This document shows, in pieces, positions 38,001 to 50,131 of a DNA stretch of 64,000 bases. The position numbers were made by a program, and so were the translations under genes. The stretch is taken from contig NC_044919.1 of the NCBI RefSeq assembly GCF_003576645.1, forward strand, positions 23,991,760-24,055,759. Direction: 5' to 3'. The notes beneath the pieces were generated by a model. That model had not been told where the DNA came from, made no database searches, and worked only from the letters and a program-made list of their open reading frames with translations. Every line of letters begins with the position of its first letter. Position 1 is the stretch's first letter. The DNA is from Ipomoea triloba. Its lineage: Eukaryota; Streptophyta; Magnoliopsida; Solanales; Convolvulaceae.

Positions 38001-39124
38001 TCAATCTAAAGAGAGTATTTTTCTTCTTACGAGCAGAGGCATACCTGTGATAGAATTTCGTATTTGCATCAGCACCCTTGAGCCAGTGTTGTTTTGCCCG
38101 CTGCTTCCAAAAGATATCTTCCTGAGCCTCTAAGCGAGACAACTGGGACTCAAGCCGCTGAAACTCTGCCAAAGACTCAGTGTCACGACAGCCCCTCAAC
38201 AAGAATTGCGCCTTCCGTAACTGTCCCAACTGCTGACCGAAATTATGGAAGTGATCTCCTCCCCAGCTCCGTAACCTCTCTCCACAGAGCTGTAAGCAAC
38301 TCATAAGACCCCCAGCTCTGCCATCATACCAAGCATGCTCCACCACATCCCTACAGCCATCATCAAGTAACCATGCCATCTCAAACTTGAAACCTCTACG
38401 ACCTCTCCCTGCCCTCATAGCAATCCTATCAATACTTAAGAACAAGGCCGAATGATCAGATGACCTAGTTACAATGTTTTCAACATAAGCATCCTCCAAT
38501 AGACCTCTCCAAGTAGCATTAGCAAGGACTTTATCCAGCCGCTCTTCCATCCAATCCACAGTACCCCTACCCCCTCTCCCAGGTATACTGGTAGCCCCTC
38601 AACGGGAGTTGAGACAGGCCGCAGTCATCCATAGCCTCCCCGAAACCGCGAAGGAGAGCATCCGGATGCAGATTACCACCTCTTTTTTCATACTGGAACA
38701 AAAGATCATTAAAATCCCCAACAACAACCCAAGGCAAGTCAGACAAGGGTGCTAACGAACGTAACAAGTCCCATGACTCCCTTCGTCTGCTCCGCTCAGG
38801 GAAACCATAGAAACAAGTCATACGCCAGCACGGGGAACAAGCAACACGAACCTCAACATCTATATGGTTCTTCGAGTAACAAAGAAGCTTCGCCGTACAA
38901 TTTCTCCTCCAAAATAACGCCAAACCACCACTCAAACCAACATTATCAACATAAAATAGGCCATCGAAACCAAGCTTAATCCGTAGACGCTCTGCATGAA
39001 CTCGGTTAACCTTGGTTTCCATAAGAAAAAGAAAGTCAGGCTTCTTTCTGGACACTAAGTCCACAGCTTAGCGAACTGTGCGTGGATTGCCCAAGCCACG
39101 ACAGTTCCAACTTATGACACTCAT
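35048..39124 (-). pseudogene. LINE ORF2: endonuclease, reverse transcriptase, RNase H
   Basis: It starts at an ATG (MSVISWNCRGLGNPRT) 14 bases after ORF1. Endonuclease signs: FLMETK and VVVGDFNDLL. RT signs: PGPDGMNPGFYQ, SAFIPGRLITDN, KLDMAKAYDRMEW, GLRQGDPLSPYLF and the catalytic FFADDSLLFF. Next come a zf-RVT-like region (WKTFLWRALGG, CPKCGLSHESVMHALVGC) and RNase H (FDARF, MAEAVA, YTDCSQL, RSANVIAHTLA). Breaks: TAA at 39068-39070, and frameshifts near 38570, 37100-37150, 36525 and 36200. The intact protein would nick DNA and reverse-transcribe its own RNA there. This copy is not functional. Confidence 0.9.
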
Positions 39125-39138
39125 GATGATGGGCGGGA

Positions 39139-40119
39139 CTAGGAGCCAGTACCCGCCTTGAACAAGTTTTTTGAAACGTCGGTCATAGCCACATCCCCTC
39201 CACCATTCCTACCAGCCCGCCTACTGCCCAGACTTCCCGTTTCGCGACGGCGCTTTGCTGCAGCCACTACTACCCTCTCGGCTTCACACGGCGCAGCCGT
39301 CTGACTTGCGACAGCAGCACCACGGCCCCACCCTGAGATAGCATCGTTAGACACAGCAGCTTGGGAAGGGCCTTCTAACGGAACCAGCCAAGGATCACCA
39401 ATGGCTCTCGGCCCTCCCCGACCAGCCCCAGCACGCAGATCGGCTCTGAACGGGAATTGGTCGACAGTTAACCGTGATTCTCTTGCCCCTAAACAGAATT
39501 TGTGAGAGTGCCCAAGCATGCCACAGAAGAAGCAAAACGTATGAAGCCTCTCATACTTGAACGTGACCCAGCACCACGATTTATCTCTCTTGATAAGCTT
39601 CATACGGCGTTTGATGGGGCGATCAACCGGGATAGCCACACGGATTCTGTAAAAGGTATGCCATGGTGATCCCGCAAATCTATCGTCACAACGGATGAAT
39701 GAACCAAGGAAGTTTCCAACCTGCTCAAGAACGATGTCCGACGTATATCCCATGGGGAGGTCATGGACCTGAACCCACATGTCGATTGAATTTAGCGCAG
39801 CTTCAACAGGCAGCGCACCATTACACACCTGGCGACACACTACCGTGTTGTTCTCAAACGACCATGGACCACCCTCGAGCACGTACTGCATGTCGGTTTC
39901 ATGAAAGAATACGAACAAGAAAAGGTTCGGTTGCACTTCGGAAATCTGAACTCCCTTGACCGGTTGCCACACTGACGCCATCACCTGTCTCATGAACTCG
40001 ATTTTAACAAGTTTTGACGTTAGGAACCTTCCAACCACAACCCAAGTCTCGCCCGAACCCACCTCCCCAACAGCGTCACCCACTGGTTCGAACTCAAGCG
40101 CCTCATCCTCCAACACCAT
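39139..40119 (-). CDS. LINE ORF1 (gag-like, zinc knuckle)
   Basis: 326 residues with an open frame. The N-terminal two-thirds looks like the DUF4283-type RNA-binding domain of plant LINE ORF1 (WVVVGRFLTSK, VLEGGPWSFENN, MWVQVHDLP). It is followed by a CCHC knuckle (CFFCGMLGHSHKFC) at about residues 197-210 and a basic Gly/Arg-rich tail. The likely original start is an ATG near 40176, followed three codons later by TAG, so translation would have to begin at the internal ATG at 40119. The protein would package LINE RNA. Confidence 0.75.
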   Translation of the reverse strand: MVLEDEALEFEPVGDAVGEVGSGETWVVVGRFLTSKLVKIEFMRQVMASVWQPVKGVQISEVQPNLFLFVFFHETDMQYVLEGGPWSFENNTVVCRQVCNGALPVEAALNSIDMWVQVHDLPMGYTSDIVLEQVGNFLGSFIRCDDRFAGSPWHTFYRIRVAIPVDRPIKRRMKLIKRDKSWCWVTFKYERLHTFCFFCGMLGHSHKFCLGARESRLTVDQFPFRADLRAGAGRGGPRAIGDPWLVPLEGPSQAAVSNDAISGWGRGAAVASQTAAPCEAERVVVAAAKRRRETGSLGSRRAGRNGGGDVAMTDVSKNLFKAGTGS

Positions 40120-40879
40120 GTCTGCCCACCGTTCGGAAAGGCCGCCAACCTCATCAACCTCTTGCTACGCTGCCATACTGGAGAAACTGGAACCAAAACC
40201 GAAGAAAACCGATGAAACAATCGGAGGGAAGGCAGAAGAAAGACAAAAACCCTAGAAAAACCTAGGAGAAAGCCAAAACCCTAGACACGCTAGAGAGAGA
40301 ATTTTTTTTTTATTTGCCGTCTCTGATATCAAACATGCATCCTTATTTCTTCAAATTATAATATTGAAATTGCAATAATTTAGAAAAAAGTTATAGTATA
40401 AAATACTTTCTTATTCGTAATACAATTCTACTTATTATTTTACAGAATATCCATATAATAATATTGATTGAACTTAAACTATAATTCTATAAATAATTTC
40501 CCAACCTTAATACAATTGTAATTGAAACATGCATCTTTATTTATGCAAATAATAAATTGAAATTGTAGTAGATATACTTTTCTATTCGTAATACAATCTA
40601 CTTATTACTCAACAGAATCTCCAAATAATAATATTGATTGAAATTACACTGTAAATAATTTCCCAACCTTAATACAATTGTACATGAAACATACATCCTT
40701 ATTTCTGCAAATAATAATATTGAAATTGTAGTACATATATTTTCCTATCCGTAATACAATTCTATTTATTATTTTACAGAATCTCTAAATAATAATATTG
40801 ATTGAAATTACACTAAAAATATTTTTATAACCTTAATAGAATTGTACATAAAACATATATCTTTATCTATATCTATCTA

Positions 40880-41400
40880 TATTAGGCAATTTATATCGTG
40901 GACCACGGTGCACAATGCATTGTGCACCCTGTACCAAAATGTTAGGAGATGAGTTCTGTGTATTCTAGGTAATCGTTCTGTGTATTCTAGGTAATCGTTA
41001 TGTGTATTCCAAGCAATCATTATGCGTATTCTAGGTAACTGTCCTGTGTATTCATGTTAGTAACACATGTTGTGATGTGTTTGTGCATTCGAATGTTTAG
41101 GAGGATGAGTTCTAAGTATTTTGTGTCAATATTCTGTGTATTCATGTTATTAACACAGGTTGTGATGTGTTTGTGCATTCGAATGTTAGGGAGATGAGTT
41201 CTATGTATTTTGTGTCAATATTCTATGTATTATGGGCAAACGTTCGGTGTATTCTAGGCAAACGCTCTGTGTATTCTAGATAATGATTATGTGTATTATA
41301 GATAATGAATTCGTTGGAGTCATTCGCGTCTGCGTCCACTAACATCGAAACGACGTCGTTTTGGACCAGGGTCCACGATATAACGATTGTCTATATTACT
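40880..41400. mobile_element. Possible TIR element with GTGTATTCTAGG repeats
   Basis: The left end has TTATATCGTGGACCACGG; the right end, inverted, has GTTATATCGTGGACCCTGG. The interior consists of imperfect repeats of GTGTATTCTAGGTAATCGTT (40960-41050) and a duplicated block of about 90 bp (41050-41230) containing TGTTGTGATGTGTTTGTGCA. No gene. A related inverted-repeat region lies at 51340-52675. Confidence 0.45.
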
Positions 41401-41424
41401 AATAAAAACAAAAGTCTACTATTA

Positions 41425-41910
41425 ATACTGTCAAAGCGGGCAGGCCGCCCCACCGCGGGCCAAATTTTTGGCGGGCTTTTGCGAGCCGACCTGTTAGACC
41501 CGCAGGTTAGAATTCGTGTAACCCTAATCCGCCCCGCGACTTTTTTTTCTTTCTTTATTTTTATTTTTTTTTGAATCAAAATTTAAAAAATGAAGTAAAG
41601 TATAGTGGTCTACAATAGGTGTATTGCAAATTTACGATACATAACATAGTTAACTACTCTATACTAACATAATGTTTTTCTTTTAGATATAGCCTATAGG
41701 CAGGTACAAAGCAAATTAATATCTATGATTTCATTTGATATTATTTTCTAATTAAACCATTTCAATTAATAGATAGTAAATTTTAATGCTATACTATATT
41801 ATGGTTTTTTTTTTATTTGGTGCATATCACAAACAAAACAGTATTGCATTTGGAAAGATTATTAAATAAGTTGGGTGAATTAAGTTTAGGATTAGGAGTA
41901 TTTAGTACAA
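41425..41910. mobile_element. Second copy of the hAT-type element (partial)
   Basis: Closely similar to 7172-7320 joined to 7914-8275, starting CTGTCAAAGCGGGC. It lacks the Mutator-like insertion found in the first copy, so it marks the empty site. The right terminal repeat was not found, so the copy is truncated or rearranged. Confidence 0.7.
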
Positions 41911-42313
41911 CTAATCTCAATTTAATTGTAAGTAAATTTGTTATCTCAATAGAGTACATAACTATTTTATTTAAATAAAATGCAATTTGTAATTTTCCTT
42001 TCTCAGGTATAAATAATTGTAGTAGTCAGTAGTGAAGCATTGTGCGTAGTGGTCGATAGTGAAGCATTGTGCGGTGAATTTATGGTTTGCTCTTCAAAAT
42101 TTAATATTACAAATAAGATATGCATTCATAGTGGTGTATTTAAAGGACGAATCATTCTATGAAAATAGTCTAAATACTGATCCTACGTACCTATTTTCTT
42201 TTGTATAAAATGTAGTCATAAATTTTTCTTTCTTTCTCAATGCAGTTATAACAAATTCATTTAGTGCATCACGCCAGTAAAAATACTTTATTAAAACAAT
42301 AATAGAATGATTA

Positions 42314-42462
42314 AAAATAACCCAATAGAGTAGCTCAAGTGACAAGTAAACTCTCTTTGTGAGAAAGAATTTTGGGTGAACCCAAGTTTGATCCCCACAA
42401 GTGACGATTCTCCCATGCCTCCCGAAACGAATGCAGGTGAATCCCGTTGAATTTAACAAAAA
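42314..42462 (+). mobile_element. tRNA-derived SINE (second family)
   Basis: A 10-bp duplication AGAATGATTA flanks 149 bp (42304-42313 and 42463-42472). A box A-like TAGCTCAAGTGAC and a box B-like AAGTTTGATCCCCAC are visible, with an A-rich end. It fits a short SINE. Confidence 0.65.
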
Positions 42463-42472
42463 AGAATGATTA

Positions 42473-45400
42473 CAAGTGCAATTTTCTTTTTAAAAAACTT
42501 TAGCCACCAACACATAAAGTGAATAATTGTGTCGGTGGCGAGTACTTCACTACTACCAAAAGATAACTTCAAATTGTAATATATTAACTCCTTGATTTTG
42601 AACTGCGCATTCTGCACAACATACCATAATAAAAAAAAAATTAAAAACTGAACAAAATGGTTTTTTTTTTTTTAAATATCATGGGCAGTTTATGGTTTCA
42701 AATTGTACAAAATTGCTAAATATCATCATTTTATGTGCAGATCAATGGATAAATATAGCAAAAGTAGAACAAACAATGCCACAAGCAAGTTTAACATGGT
42801 CAAAGATGATTGCTTTGGCATCAATGGCATCCCCAAACTGTAAACCATTTGTTGCGACAATCAACCTCCTAGAAAACTAGGCCTGCCCCATAGCCTACTA
42901 TATAGAAAACAAGACAATAACTTGAATTGGAAATAAGATGAAACTTGCTTTTTGAGAAATTCCCAGTGTTAGTTGATCAATGCAAAAGGCACTCAATGGC
43001 CGTGTCCGAGATGCACCCCAAGAACAAAGTTCCCCTGCACCAAAATAGGAACAAATACTAGTTAGTTTCTGAAGCAAAGGATGTTTAGAAAAAATGGTCC
43101 CATAGCCCTGTTTTGTTCACTACCAAAATGTTAGACAGCAGAAATTTAAAGACATGTTTTATTTGAATATGAGAATCGGCATGGGTTTTGGTAGTAGTAT
43201 GTTTGGTAGTAAATTAGAGCCAGAATCATTACTGAAATTGTCAGTAGCAATTGAAGGATATGAAGGGTGACCTAATTCTGGTTATATGGTATGAAAAATG
43301 AGGTCTCTCTCAAATTTTTTATTCCGATTATGGTATCAAAAGTGGCAAACCAAACAACCCTTGTATTTTCTGCATGAAACTGGTTTCTTAAACAAAGCAT
43401 GTTTAGAAATTCTGGTCATATAGTCATGTTTCATGAACTATCAAAATGTTAGACAGCTAAAAACAAAAGAAATATCTTTTCTGCATGAAACTGAGGATTA
43501 TAGCAATACAACACTAGATACAGAAGCCAATTGAACACTAGATTATAAATCCACTCTAGTGTCAATCTGGCTACAATAAGCAAAATGCAATCGTATTCCA
43601 TTTAGAAGTTAACCTATTGAACTGTCAAAAGTCCAAAGTTTCATAATAATTTTAGTACCAACACCACTGCATATTCTTCAAGCAATAATTTCTCTAGCTT
43701 GACTAAAAGGCTCATTCCAGTTTGGTGATAAACAACGTTTTCAAATCTCAGTATGAAAAATGTGGCAGAAAACTTTGATCCTAATCTTATATTCCAATTT
43801 TAAGTACACAAAAATGTTTCCTAGATCAAGGAAAAAGATCCAGGGCAATAAACAGCCAAACAGGAAACTGATGCAGGGCGATCTGATTAGAGAGGGAAAG
43901 AGATTGCGGCCAACAAAGATTGAGATTACTTTTAGTGGACTGAAAAGATTGTGTAACAAATTCTATAGCTAGTTGTTTGTTTCTTTTCTAAGGTAAATAT
44001 TCTTTTATGATTCTTAGTAGTAGTATTTTACTCTAAATACATCTACAGCCTTTGGTCTAAATATTCAACTTTCAATCAATTACTATTCTTCAAAACTTAA
44101 TTTGGTTGCTTCTCTTTTCTACTTTCAACCCAAGAAGTCTCATTGGTTCTTAAAAGTTAAAGAGAAGGTTTACACTTCTGAGGGTATCAAAGCTCTCCAA
44201 GAAACAGGCAATAAGAGACCCACATGCAATTTATTTGCTGTAGATGAACTAGAGTAAGTTCAGGGAACAAATTATGAATTTATTTATAGAGATAGACATG
44301 TAAACTTTGTTTAAAATTTACATAGCCTTGATACCCATCTTTGAGTTCTGTGACTATAACATTTTCATCTTATTACATCCTAATTATGCAAGATCAGATA
44401 AAACAATCTAGTACTTTATTGGGTTTATTCTTTATCTTTGACCCCTTACAACCAGCAAAAGTATGATCTCAACCTAGCAATTTTTTTTCAAAAAGTGTTA
44501 ATTGTCCCAAATCATTCTAAAACAGAAAGGTTTAATAGAGTGTACAAGAAAGGTTGAAGCTCTATGTAAGTCCAATCTCACGATTATACTCATGCTGAAA
44601 ATTGTTATGCTGTAGTTTGAGATTGAAATATGATGGCTCAGAGCCGGATGCACAATTGTGTTGGGATTTTAGTGTACTAGCAGCAGGTGATCTATTTGAT
44701 GGTATGGGTTTTTGCCATAATATATTATTCACCGCGTTTGTAAACTCACTCATCTAGACTTTTGGTTACTGAACAACTCTAGTTCTCAGTAAAGGTAAAA
44801 ATAAAGTTAATGGTAAAGAAAAGAGTAAAGGTAAAAATAAAGTTAATGGAAATTATGCATTATGGGCACCTGAGGAGAGTAATGAGTTGTTACAACAAGG
44901 TGAAACCAATGCCAATCAAAGATAATTGTACTAACAAGATGAATATTTTAATTCGTATTTTTTTCATTCTAGACATTTTGATGATTATAGTACTCAACAT
45001 TAGTTGTTTCTTTAGTTGAAGAAATATTTTTATTGGTTATATTTAGTGAAAATTGATTATTTTTCTTTAGGTATAATATACTATACTCTTGTGAAAATCA
45101 ATATTTTTTTTTTTTGCAATGAATTAATTTATTTATGATTTATAAAAATATATTTTTGTAAGAAAATTATAAATAATGTATTAATAGAAGTTATAGAATA
45201 TTTGTAAGGGTGTATTCAATTTAGAGTTTTAATGACTTTTGTAGACTTTTTAATATGAAAAAGTTTTTAAAAGTTTATAAATGTTTGTCCTATGGATATT
45301 TATACTCTTACAAAGTTGATAAATGTTTAAAAGATTCTAGGAAAGTTTACAAAGCTCTATAAAAGTCAATTAAAATCCATCACTTTAAAAGTCTTTAAAA

Positions 45401-46176
45401 GTCTTGATTGAATACACCCCCTAAGTGATATTCTCATACCCTCTTACGCCTCCTTTGTAAAAAAAATTCCAAGACAGTCCTCATTGTGTTATGCAATATA
45501 TCAACTTATGTGTTATTTCCTCAGAGACATGACTCTGCATCCAATGTTAAATACTTACATTTCTTTTCCTTATTTTCTATGCAAACAACAGTTTCAAGAA
45601 AAATGAAAAGAGATGTAGACAATTTCAATAAAATTGAAGAGATGATGATTTCAAAAAATATACAAACCAGGAGGGGGCCCATAAAACTTGATATGATCCT
45701 TATTAGAAAATAAATGGGCATGCAGTAATTATAATATGATCTATAAGATAATGTATAAGAGAAACTTCACTGCAGTCCCAGAACAAGTGAGAAATTTTCT
45801 TGTGTACAGTTCACTGAGAATGTGTGGGCAACTACATGCAATAACTATTCACACATAAAGTATTCCAAGAAAAAGTTTTAAACTTGCTCTGGGATCATAC
45901 AAAAATTTTCTATATATTACTGACATCACTTCAAGTAAACACTGTTGTAAGTTCATATTGAAATAAAAGCTAATAAAATGAAAACTCAGCATAGAAGCAA
46001 ATAATAGTCATCGGCTTTTTCTTGATCAAAAGAAATGGGTATTGAAGATGCGTTGTATATAAGAATGTTAGTAAAAATAGTTGTTGGCTCAATTATGCAA
46101 CAAATGGGTAGAACTAATAAAAACTAAAAAGTTGCATCTTGAATCTATAATTGGAAAATTAATATTACCTCAACTT
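42473..46176. other. No gene recognised; small repeats
   Basis: Intergenic DNA downstream of CLPP2. Short open frames (for example 42692-42880 plus and 44562-44753 minus) have no recognisable domain. A diverged duplication containing CAAAATGTTAGACAGC occurs at about 43122 and 43442. One MITE lies at 45208-45421. Confidence 0.5.
45208..45421. mobile_element. Tourist-type MITE (GGGTGTATTCAAT)
   Basis: The ends are GGGTGTATTCAAT and, inverted, ATTGAATACACCCC, with TAA on each side (45205-45207 and 45422-45424). The 214-bp interior is rich in TTTTAAAAGT. Size, ends and TAA duplication fit Tourist/Harbinger MITEs. No coding capacity. Confidence 0.75.
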
Positions 46177-47226
46177 CTAGTTTGAACTCTTATCTTTGTC
46201 CTCTTGTGCAATAGCATCAGTCACCAGAGACAGAGGTCTTTGATCTATAACTTCATCAATTATCCCAAATTCTTTTGCCTCCTCAGGAGTCATGAAATAA
46301 TCTCTATCCATATTTTTCTGAATTATATCTACTGATTGCCCAGTATGTTTTGAGTACAATTCATTTAGAGCATCCCAAACCCGAACAATTTGTTTTGTGT
46401 GAATTGTCATATCTTTAGCCTGTCCACTGTATCCACCAGAAGGCTGATGAATCATAATTGTAGCATTAGGGAGAGAACGTCTCTCACCCTTGGCTCCAGC
46501 AGCTAGAAGTAGTGATGCCATTGATGCTGCCTGACCTAGGCATATGGTGTTGATGGGAGATCGAATGTACTGCATCGTATCATATATAGCAAGACCTACA
46601 AGGAAAAACGAAAAAGGAAGTTCAATCTCACTCTTCATTGAAATAATGTCTAAAACTATTCAGGCAGCATTTTTCTTTCTCTTCATTCCAGTTACCTCTA
46701 CAGGCAAGGGTAATCATATGGACACTCAATCTTTACATAGTATATATGTTTCATTTCAGTTCAATTAAATTACAAGCAAACAATAATAGTGGGAAAAAAA
46801 ACAATCTTCATTACTATATATTATTTTCCGCAACAGAATTAGAAAAAGAAAATTGAAATTCAACCCTAATTGAAAACAACAGAAGAAAAACTGACCGGCG
46901 GTGACAGCGCCGCCAGGAGAATTAAGGTACATATGGATGGGCTTGGAGGGGTTCTCGGACTCGAGAAAGAGGAGCTGAGCGACAACGACGTGGGACGTGT
47001 CGTCATTGATGGGGCCATTGATGCAGATTATGCGCTCCTTGAGAAGCCTCGAGAATATGTCGTAGGCTCTCTCCCCTCGAGAGGAGTGCTCTATTACCAT
47101 CGGAACCAGTCCATAGCACCGCCGAGAACTGTAACGCGCCTGAATTTGGCCGCAAAGCGGTGGAGCTCTCAAAGAGGCGGCGGCAGAGAGCCCATTCCAG
47201 AGCTTGCGCGTAATGAGGCAGCGCAT
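46177..47226 (-). CDS. CLPP2: Mitochondrial ATP-dependent Clp protease proteolytic subunit (ClpP2)
   Basis: Exons 46896-47226 and 46177-46595 are joined by a 300-bp GT-AG intron within a Gly codon, giving 249 residues and a TAG stop. After a Ser/Arg-rich N-terminus (a likely mitochondrial presequence, about 40 residues) the protein reads [20 protein letters not shown] and MYLNSPGG. The serine-protease triad is present: Ser135 in GQAASMAS, His160 in MIHQPSGG and Asp209 in MDRDYF. Two stacked heptameric rings of this protein form a chamber that degrades unfolded matrix proteins delivered by ClpX. Length and sequence fit the plant nuclear-encoded mitochondrial form, not plastid ClpP1. The start chosen gives a normal transit peptide. 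A MITE begins about 140 bp upstream of the ATG. Confidence 0.93.
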
Positions 47227-47367
47227 GGTGGTGAAGAAAATGAAAGAGCAAAGAGGAAGATTAGACGATTAGGGCTTTTGAGTTTGGAAATATAGTAAGC
47301 CTTGGGGGCGTCAGTGCGTCACTGTCTAAGTATCAAACCGCCAGGCTTGGCTGCCTAGTCTTGCCTA

Positions 47368-47752
47368 GAGCATATAACAGTGGAGTTTTGTTTTTAATTT
47401 TTGAGAAGTTTTTGTAAGTATGATTAGAATTTTTGAGAAGTTTTTGTAAGTATGATTAGATAAGAGAAATTTGGAAGAAATAAAAAAATGAGAAAAAAGA
47501 AAACAAAAAAAAAATTCTAACAACTTAAAAAAATAATAATAATAAAGTATGATTTCAAAGTTAGAGTGGCAGTCAAAGTGGCCGCTAGCTCCGGCCGGCA
47601 CGTGTTTTCTTTATTTTTTATTTTTATTTCTAACAATATTTTGTGTTTTGCGGGAGGAAGAAACCATCAAAAAACATCTCCCACATCAATGATAAACCAT
47701 TTTAAATTTTTTGGGTGGACAAAAACCAAATAAAAGCTTCTTATGTATGCTC
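47368..47752. mobile_element. Possible MITE upstream of CLPP2
   Basis: The ends are GAGCATAT and its near-inverse GTATGCTC; the flanking trinucleotides are CTA and TTA, an imperfect match to the TAA/TTA rule. It resembles the MITE at 4793-5161 in its ends (GAGCAT). No gene. Confidence 0.45.
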
Positions 47753-47756
47753 TTAG

Positions 47757-48840
47757 GGAAATTGAGTGAAATGGTCAAAAAAGAAAAAGGGACACTTTTA
47801 AAACTTAGACAAAAAAAAAAAAAAAAAAAGGAAAAATTCGGTTTGGGACTTGAGTTTTGGTAAAAAAGCCAAGTCCCAAATTAGTTTTTTATTATTTCAA
47901 AATTATTTTTTCCACCTTAAATACGAGAAACATAGGTATCACTTGGGTTTAAGCTATGTATTTTTGTACAACACAAACACAAGTCCTACTTGTGTTTGTA
48001 AAAAAAATATAAAAAAAAAATAAAAAATAAAAAAAATTAAACATCGAATGTATCGGCCAAGGTAACCATTAGCAACTGCCGAACTAAACCTTCAAACATT
48101 TCCAACAACAAGCGTGTAGATGCAGCCCGTTTCCTAGGATTTTGAAAAATAATACGGAGTAATAATAAAATAGTGCCGATCGAGAGGGATCAGGAGTTCA
48201 CTAGTAGCAACTGGTTGACGGGGTGAAGCAGTCGGAAAACGACGGTGACCTATGTGATTGCTGGTCGATGCCCAATGCTTAGAGGTGGTCAACGACTATG
48301 TTAGAAATTACCTGGTTAGGTGGGTGTTGGCTTGTCGACGACGCAGGAGGTCGCCTGTGGTGGAGTAGATCGCGGTTATCTGGCTGACAGTGGAAAAGTT
48401 GTTCTAACTTGGCAGTGATCAATTTTGGTGAGAGCAAAATTGAAATCCAGAAACTTTTTAACATTGAATTGGGTCACAAGAGAAGCCTAACAGAGCCGAA
48501 GGAGGGGAACAGAGCGTTTAAATTATGTTTTTTTTTTGTTTTGTTTTACAAACGCAAGTGAGACATGTGTTTGTGTTGTACAAAAATACATAACCCAAAC
48601 GTAAGTCCCATTTGCGTTTGGCGTATACATTTTGAGAAACGCAAGTGAGACTTGTGTTTCTCGTATTTAAGGTGAAAAAAAAAATTTAGAAAAAAATGAG
48701 AAACTCATTTGAGATTTGCGTTTTTACTAGAAACTCAAGTCTCGAACGAGTTTTTCCTCTTTTTTTTTTTTGTCCAAGTTTTAAAAGTGTCCCAATTGTG
48801 TCCCTTTTTTCATCCTTGTTTACCATTTCAGTCAGTTTCC
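47757..48840. mobile_element. Foldback element with long inverted arms
   Basis: The left end GGAAATTGAGTGAAATGG pairs with the inverted right end GGAAACTGACTGAAATGG. Further inward AAAGGGACAC, ACACTTTTAAAACTT and ACTTGAGTTT recur in inverse, including T/A homopolymers. No flanking duplication could be recognised. The centre (48050-48500) shows no known gene. Probably a Mutator-like or other TIR element. Confidence 0.55.
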
Positions 48841-49375
48841 TTCTTGCTTATAGGGTGTCAAGGTGAGTTAAAATTCGCAGGTCAACCCTAAGCCACTCCG
48901 CGGGGTGGCGAGTTAGGGCCTAGAATTTTTTTACCCTCGAAAATGCGGGTCTTACGAGCTTGACAGGCTAGTCCGCGCAAGCTTTCATAAATTAAAATAC
49001 ACACACACATACACCATTAAAATTTTAAAAAATGTATTTTTTTTTTAATTTTAAACACGAAAAAATTTTAATATTATTTATGTTAAATTGTTTGAATATA
49101 GAATAGTAATATAATACTTTATTTTAGTTTTGAAGTTAGGCCCCCGTGTTTGAACATGATGTTTTACTAAGCAAACGCTAGTAGCACCATTTTCCAACCA
49201 CTTTGAGATTATTACCCTACATGAAGCTAGCAAAGACTGTATATAGTTAAGGTCATTTACAGGGCATATATAGAAGTCATATGGATTAAACACAAATATA
49301 GATACCCTAATGGTTATTTTTGAAGATAATGTTGCAAACATTGAAAAATTGAAAGGGAGTTACATTAAAGGTGAA
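48841..49375. other. No gene seen
   Basis: Includes a GC-rich stretch (48890-48980, GCGGGGTGGCGAG and similar) that resembles hAT subterminal DNA. Nothing complete. Confidence 0.4.
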
Positions 49376-50131
49376 AACACAAAACACAATTCATCACCCT
49401 AGTTCTTCCATATACATGAACTCCAAACCACTTAACAAGTTAATGTTAAATAGATTAGATCCAATGAGAATAGTATAGATCTTTTTACTAAGTCCTTGCC
49501 TACCTCAATTTTCTTAGCATTGAAGCATTAAAGATTTGAGCGTGTACTCTTTTTCTCGCCGGTATGGTTATTTTCCCACATGATTTTCCCTACCAATGTT
49601 TTTAACGAGGCACATAAAGGCACATCCACATGGTAATTAGTTAAAAGGGGAGTGTTATGGAATACAATAACTTGGAACCCAAGTTGTTATAGACTCAATT
49701 ATTCCAGTTATAGATATATTCTAGACTTCTATTTTATCTTTTAGAGATCTTTTGCGATTATGCTTTTTACCTCTATAAATAGAGATCTCCATGTATTATT
49801 ATAGCAGATTAGCAATAGTGTAAATATTAATAAAATTTAGAGTGAATGCCTTTTTTGGTCCTACTTTTATTGGCCATATTCCAATTTTAGTCCGCTTTTG
49901 TTATTTTTGCCACATTGCGACCGCTGTTATTTAAAGTGTTCCACTTTTAGTCCACCGTTAGATTTTTCGTTTAGTGACCGTGTAATCCAAGGGCATTTTC
50001 GTCTTTCTATATTTGTCTCTTCTCCTGTAAGCTGTAGCCCCTATTCCACTTGAGCCACCGGTCCAGAAAAAGACGTGAAACACCTTAGCCTCCCTTTTCT
50101 CGCCGCTCTGTGCCACCGTCAAATAACATAA

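Larger units (their letters stand above)
35019..40327 (-). mobile_element. Full-length but dead LINE (plant L1-like with RNase H)
   Basis: A perfect 17-bp target duplication ATCAAACATGCATCCTT flanks it (35002-35018 and 40328-40344), with a short A tail on the minus strand at 35019-35026. Order on the minus strand: ORF1 (gag-like), endonuclease, reverse transcriptase, zinc-binding domain, RNase H. Several frameshifts and stops make it inactive, but its length and clean duplication suggest a fairly recent complete insertion. Confidence 0.9.
34740..40870. repeat. Tandem repeat array (about 165-195 bp) split by a LINE
   Basis: Units containing AAACATGCATCCTT and ATAATAATATTGATTGAAAT occur at about 34780 and 35003 and, after the LINE, at 40331, 40525, 40687 and 40853. 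The flanks therefore formed one array before the LINE insertion. AT-rich and noncoding. Confidence 0.75.

Noticed and set aside
42692..42880. Short plus-strand gene near 42.7 kb
   Set aside because: 62 residues without motif. Neighbouring frames do not splice into anything recognisable.
44562..44753. Small minus-strand gene
   Set aside because: 63 residues, Ser/Asn-rich, no recognisable domain or splice context; could be chance.
46870..47295. Plus-strand 141-residue frame
   Set aside because: It is the antisense shadow of CLPP2 exon 1.
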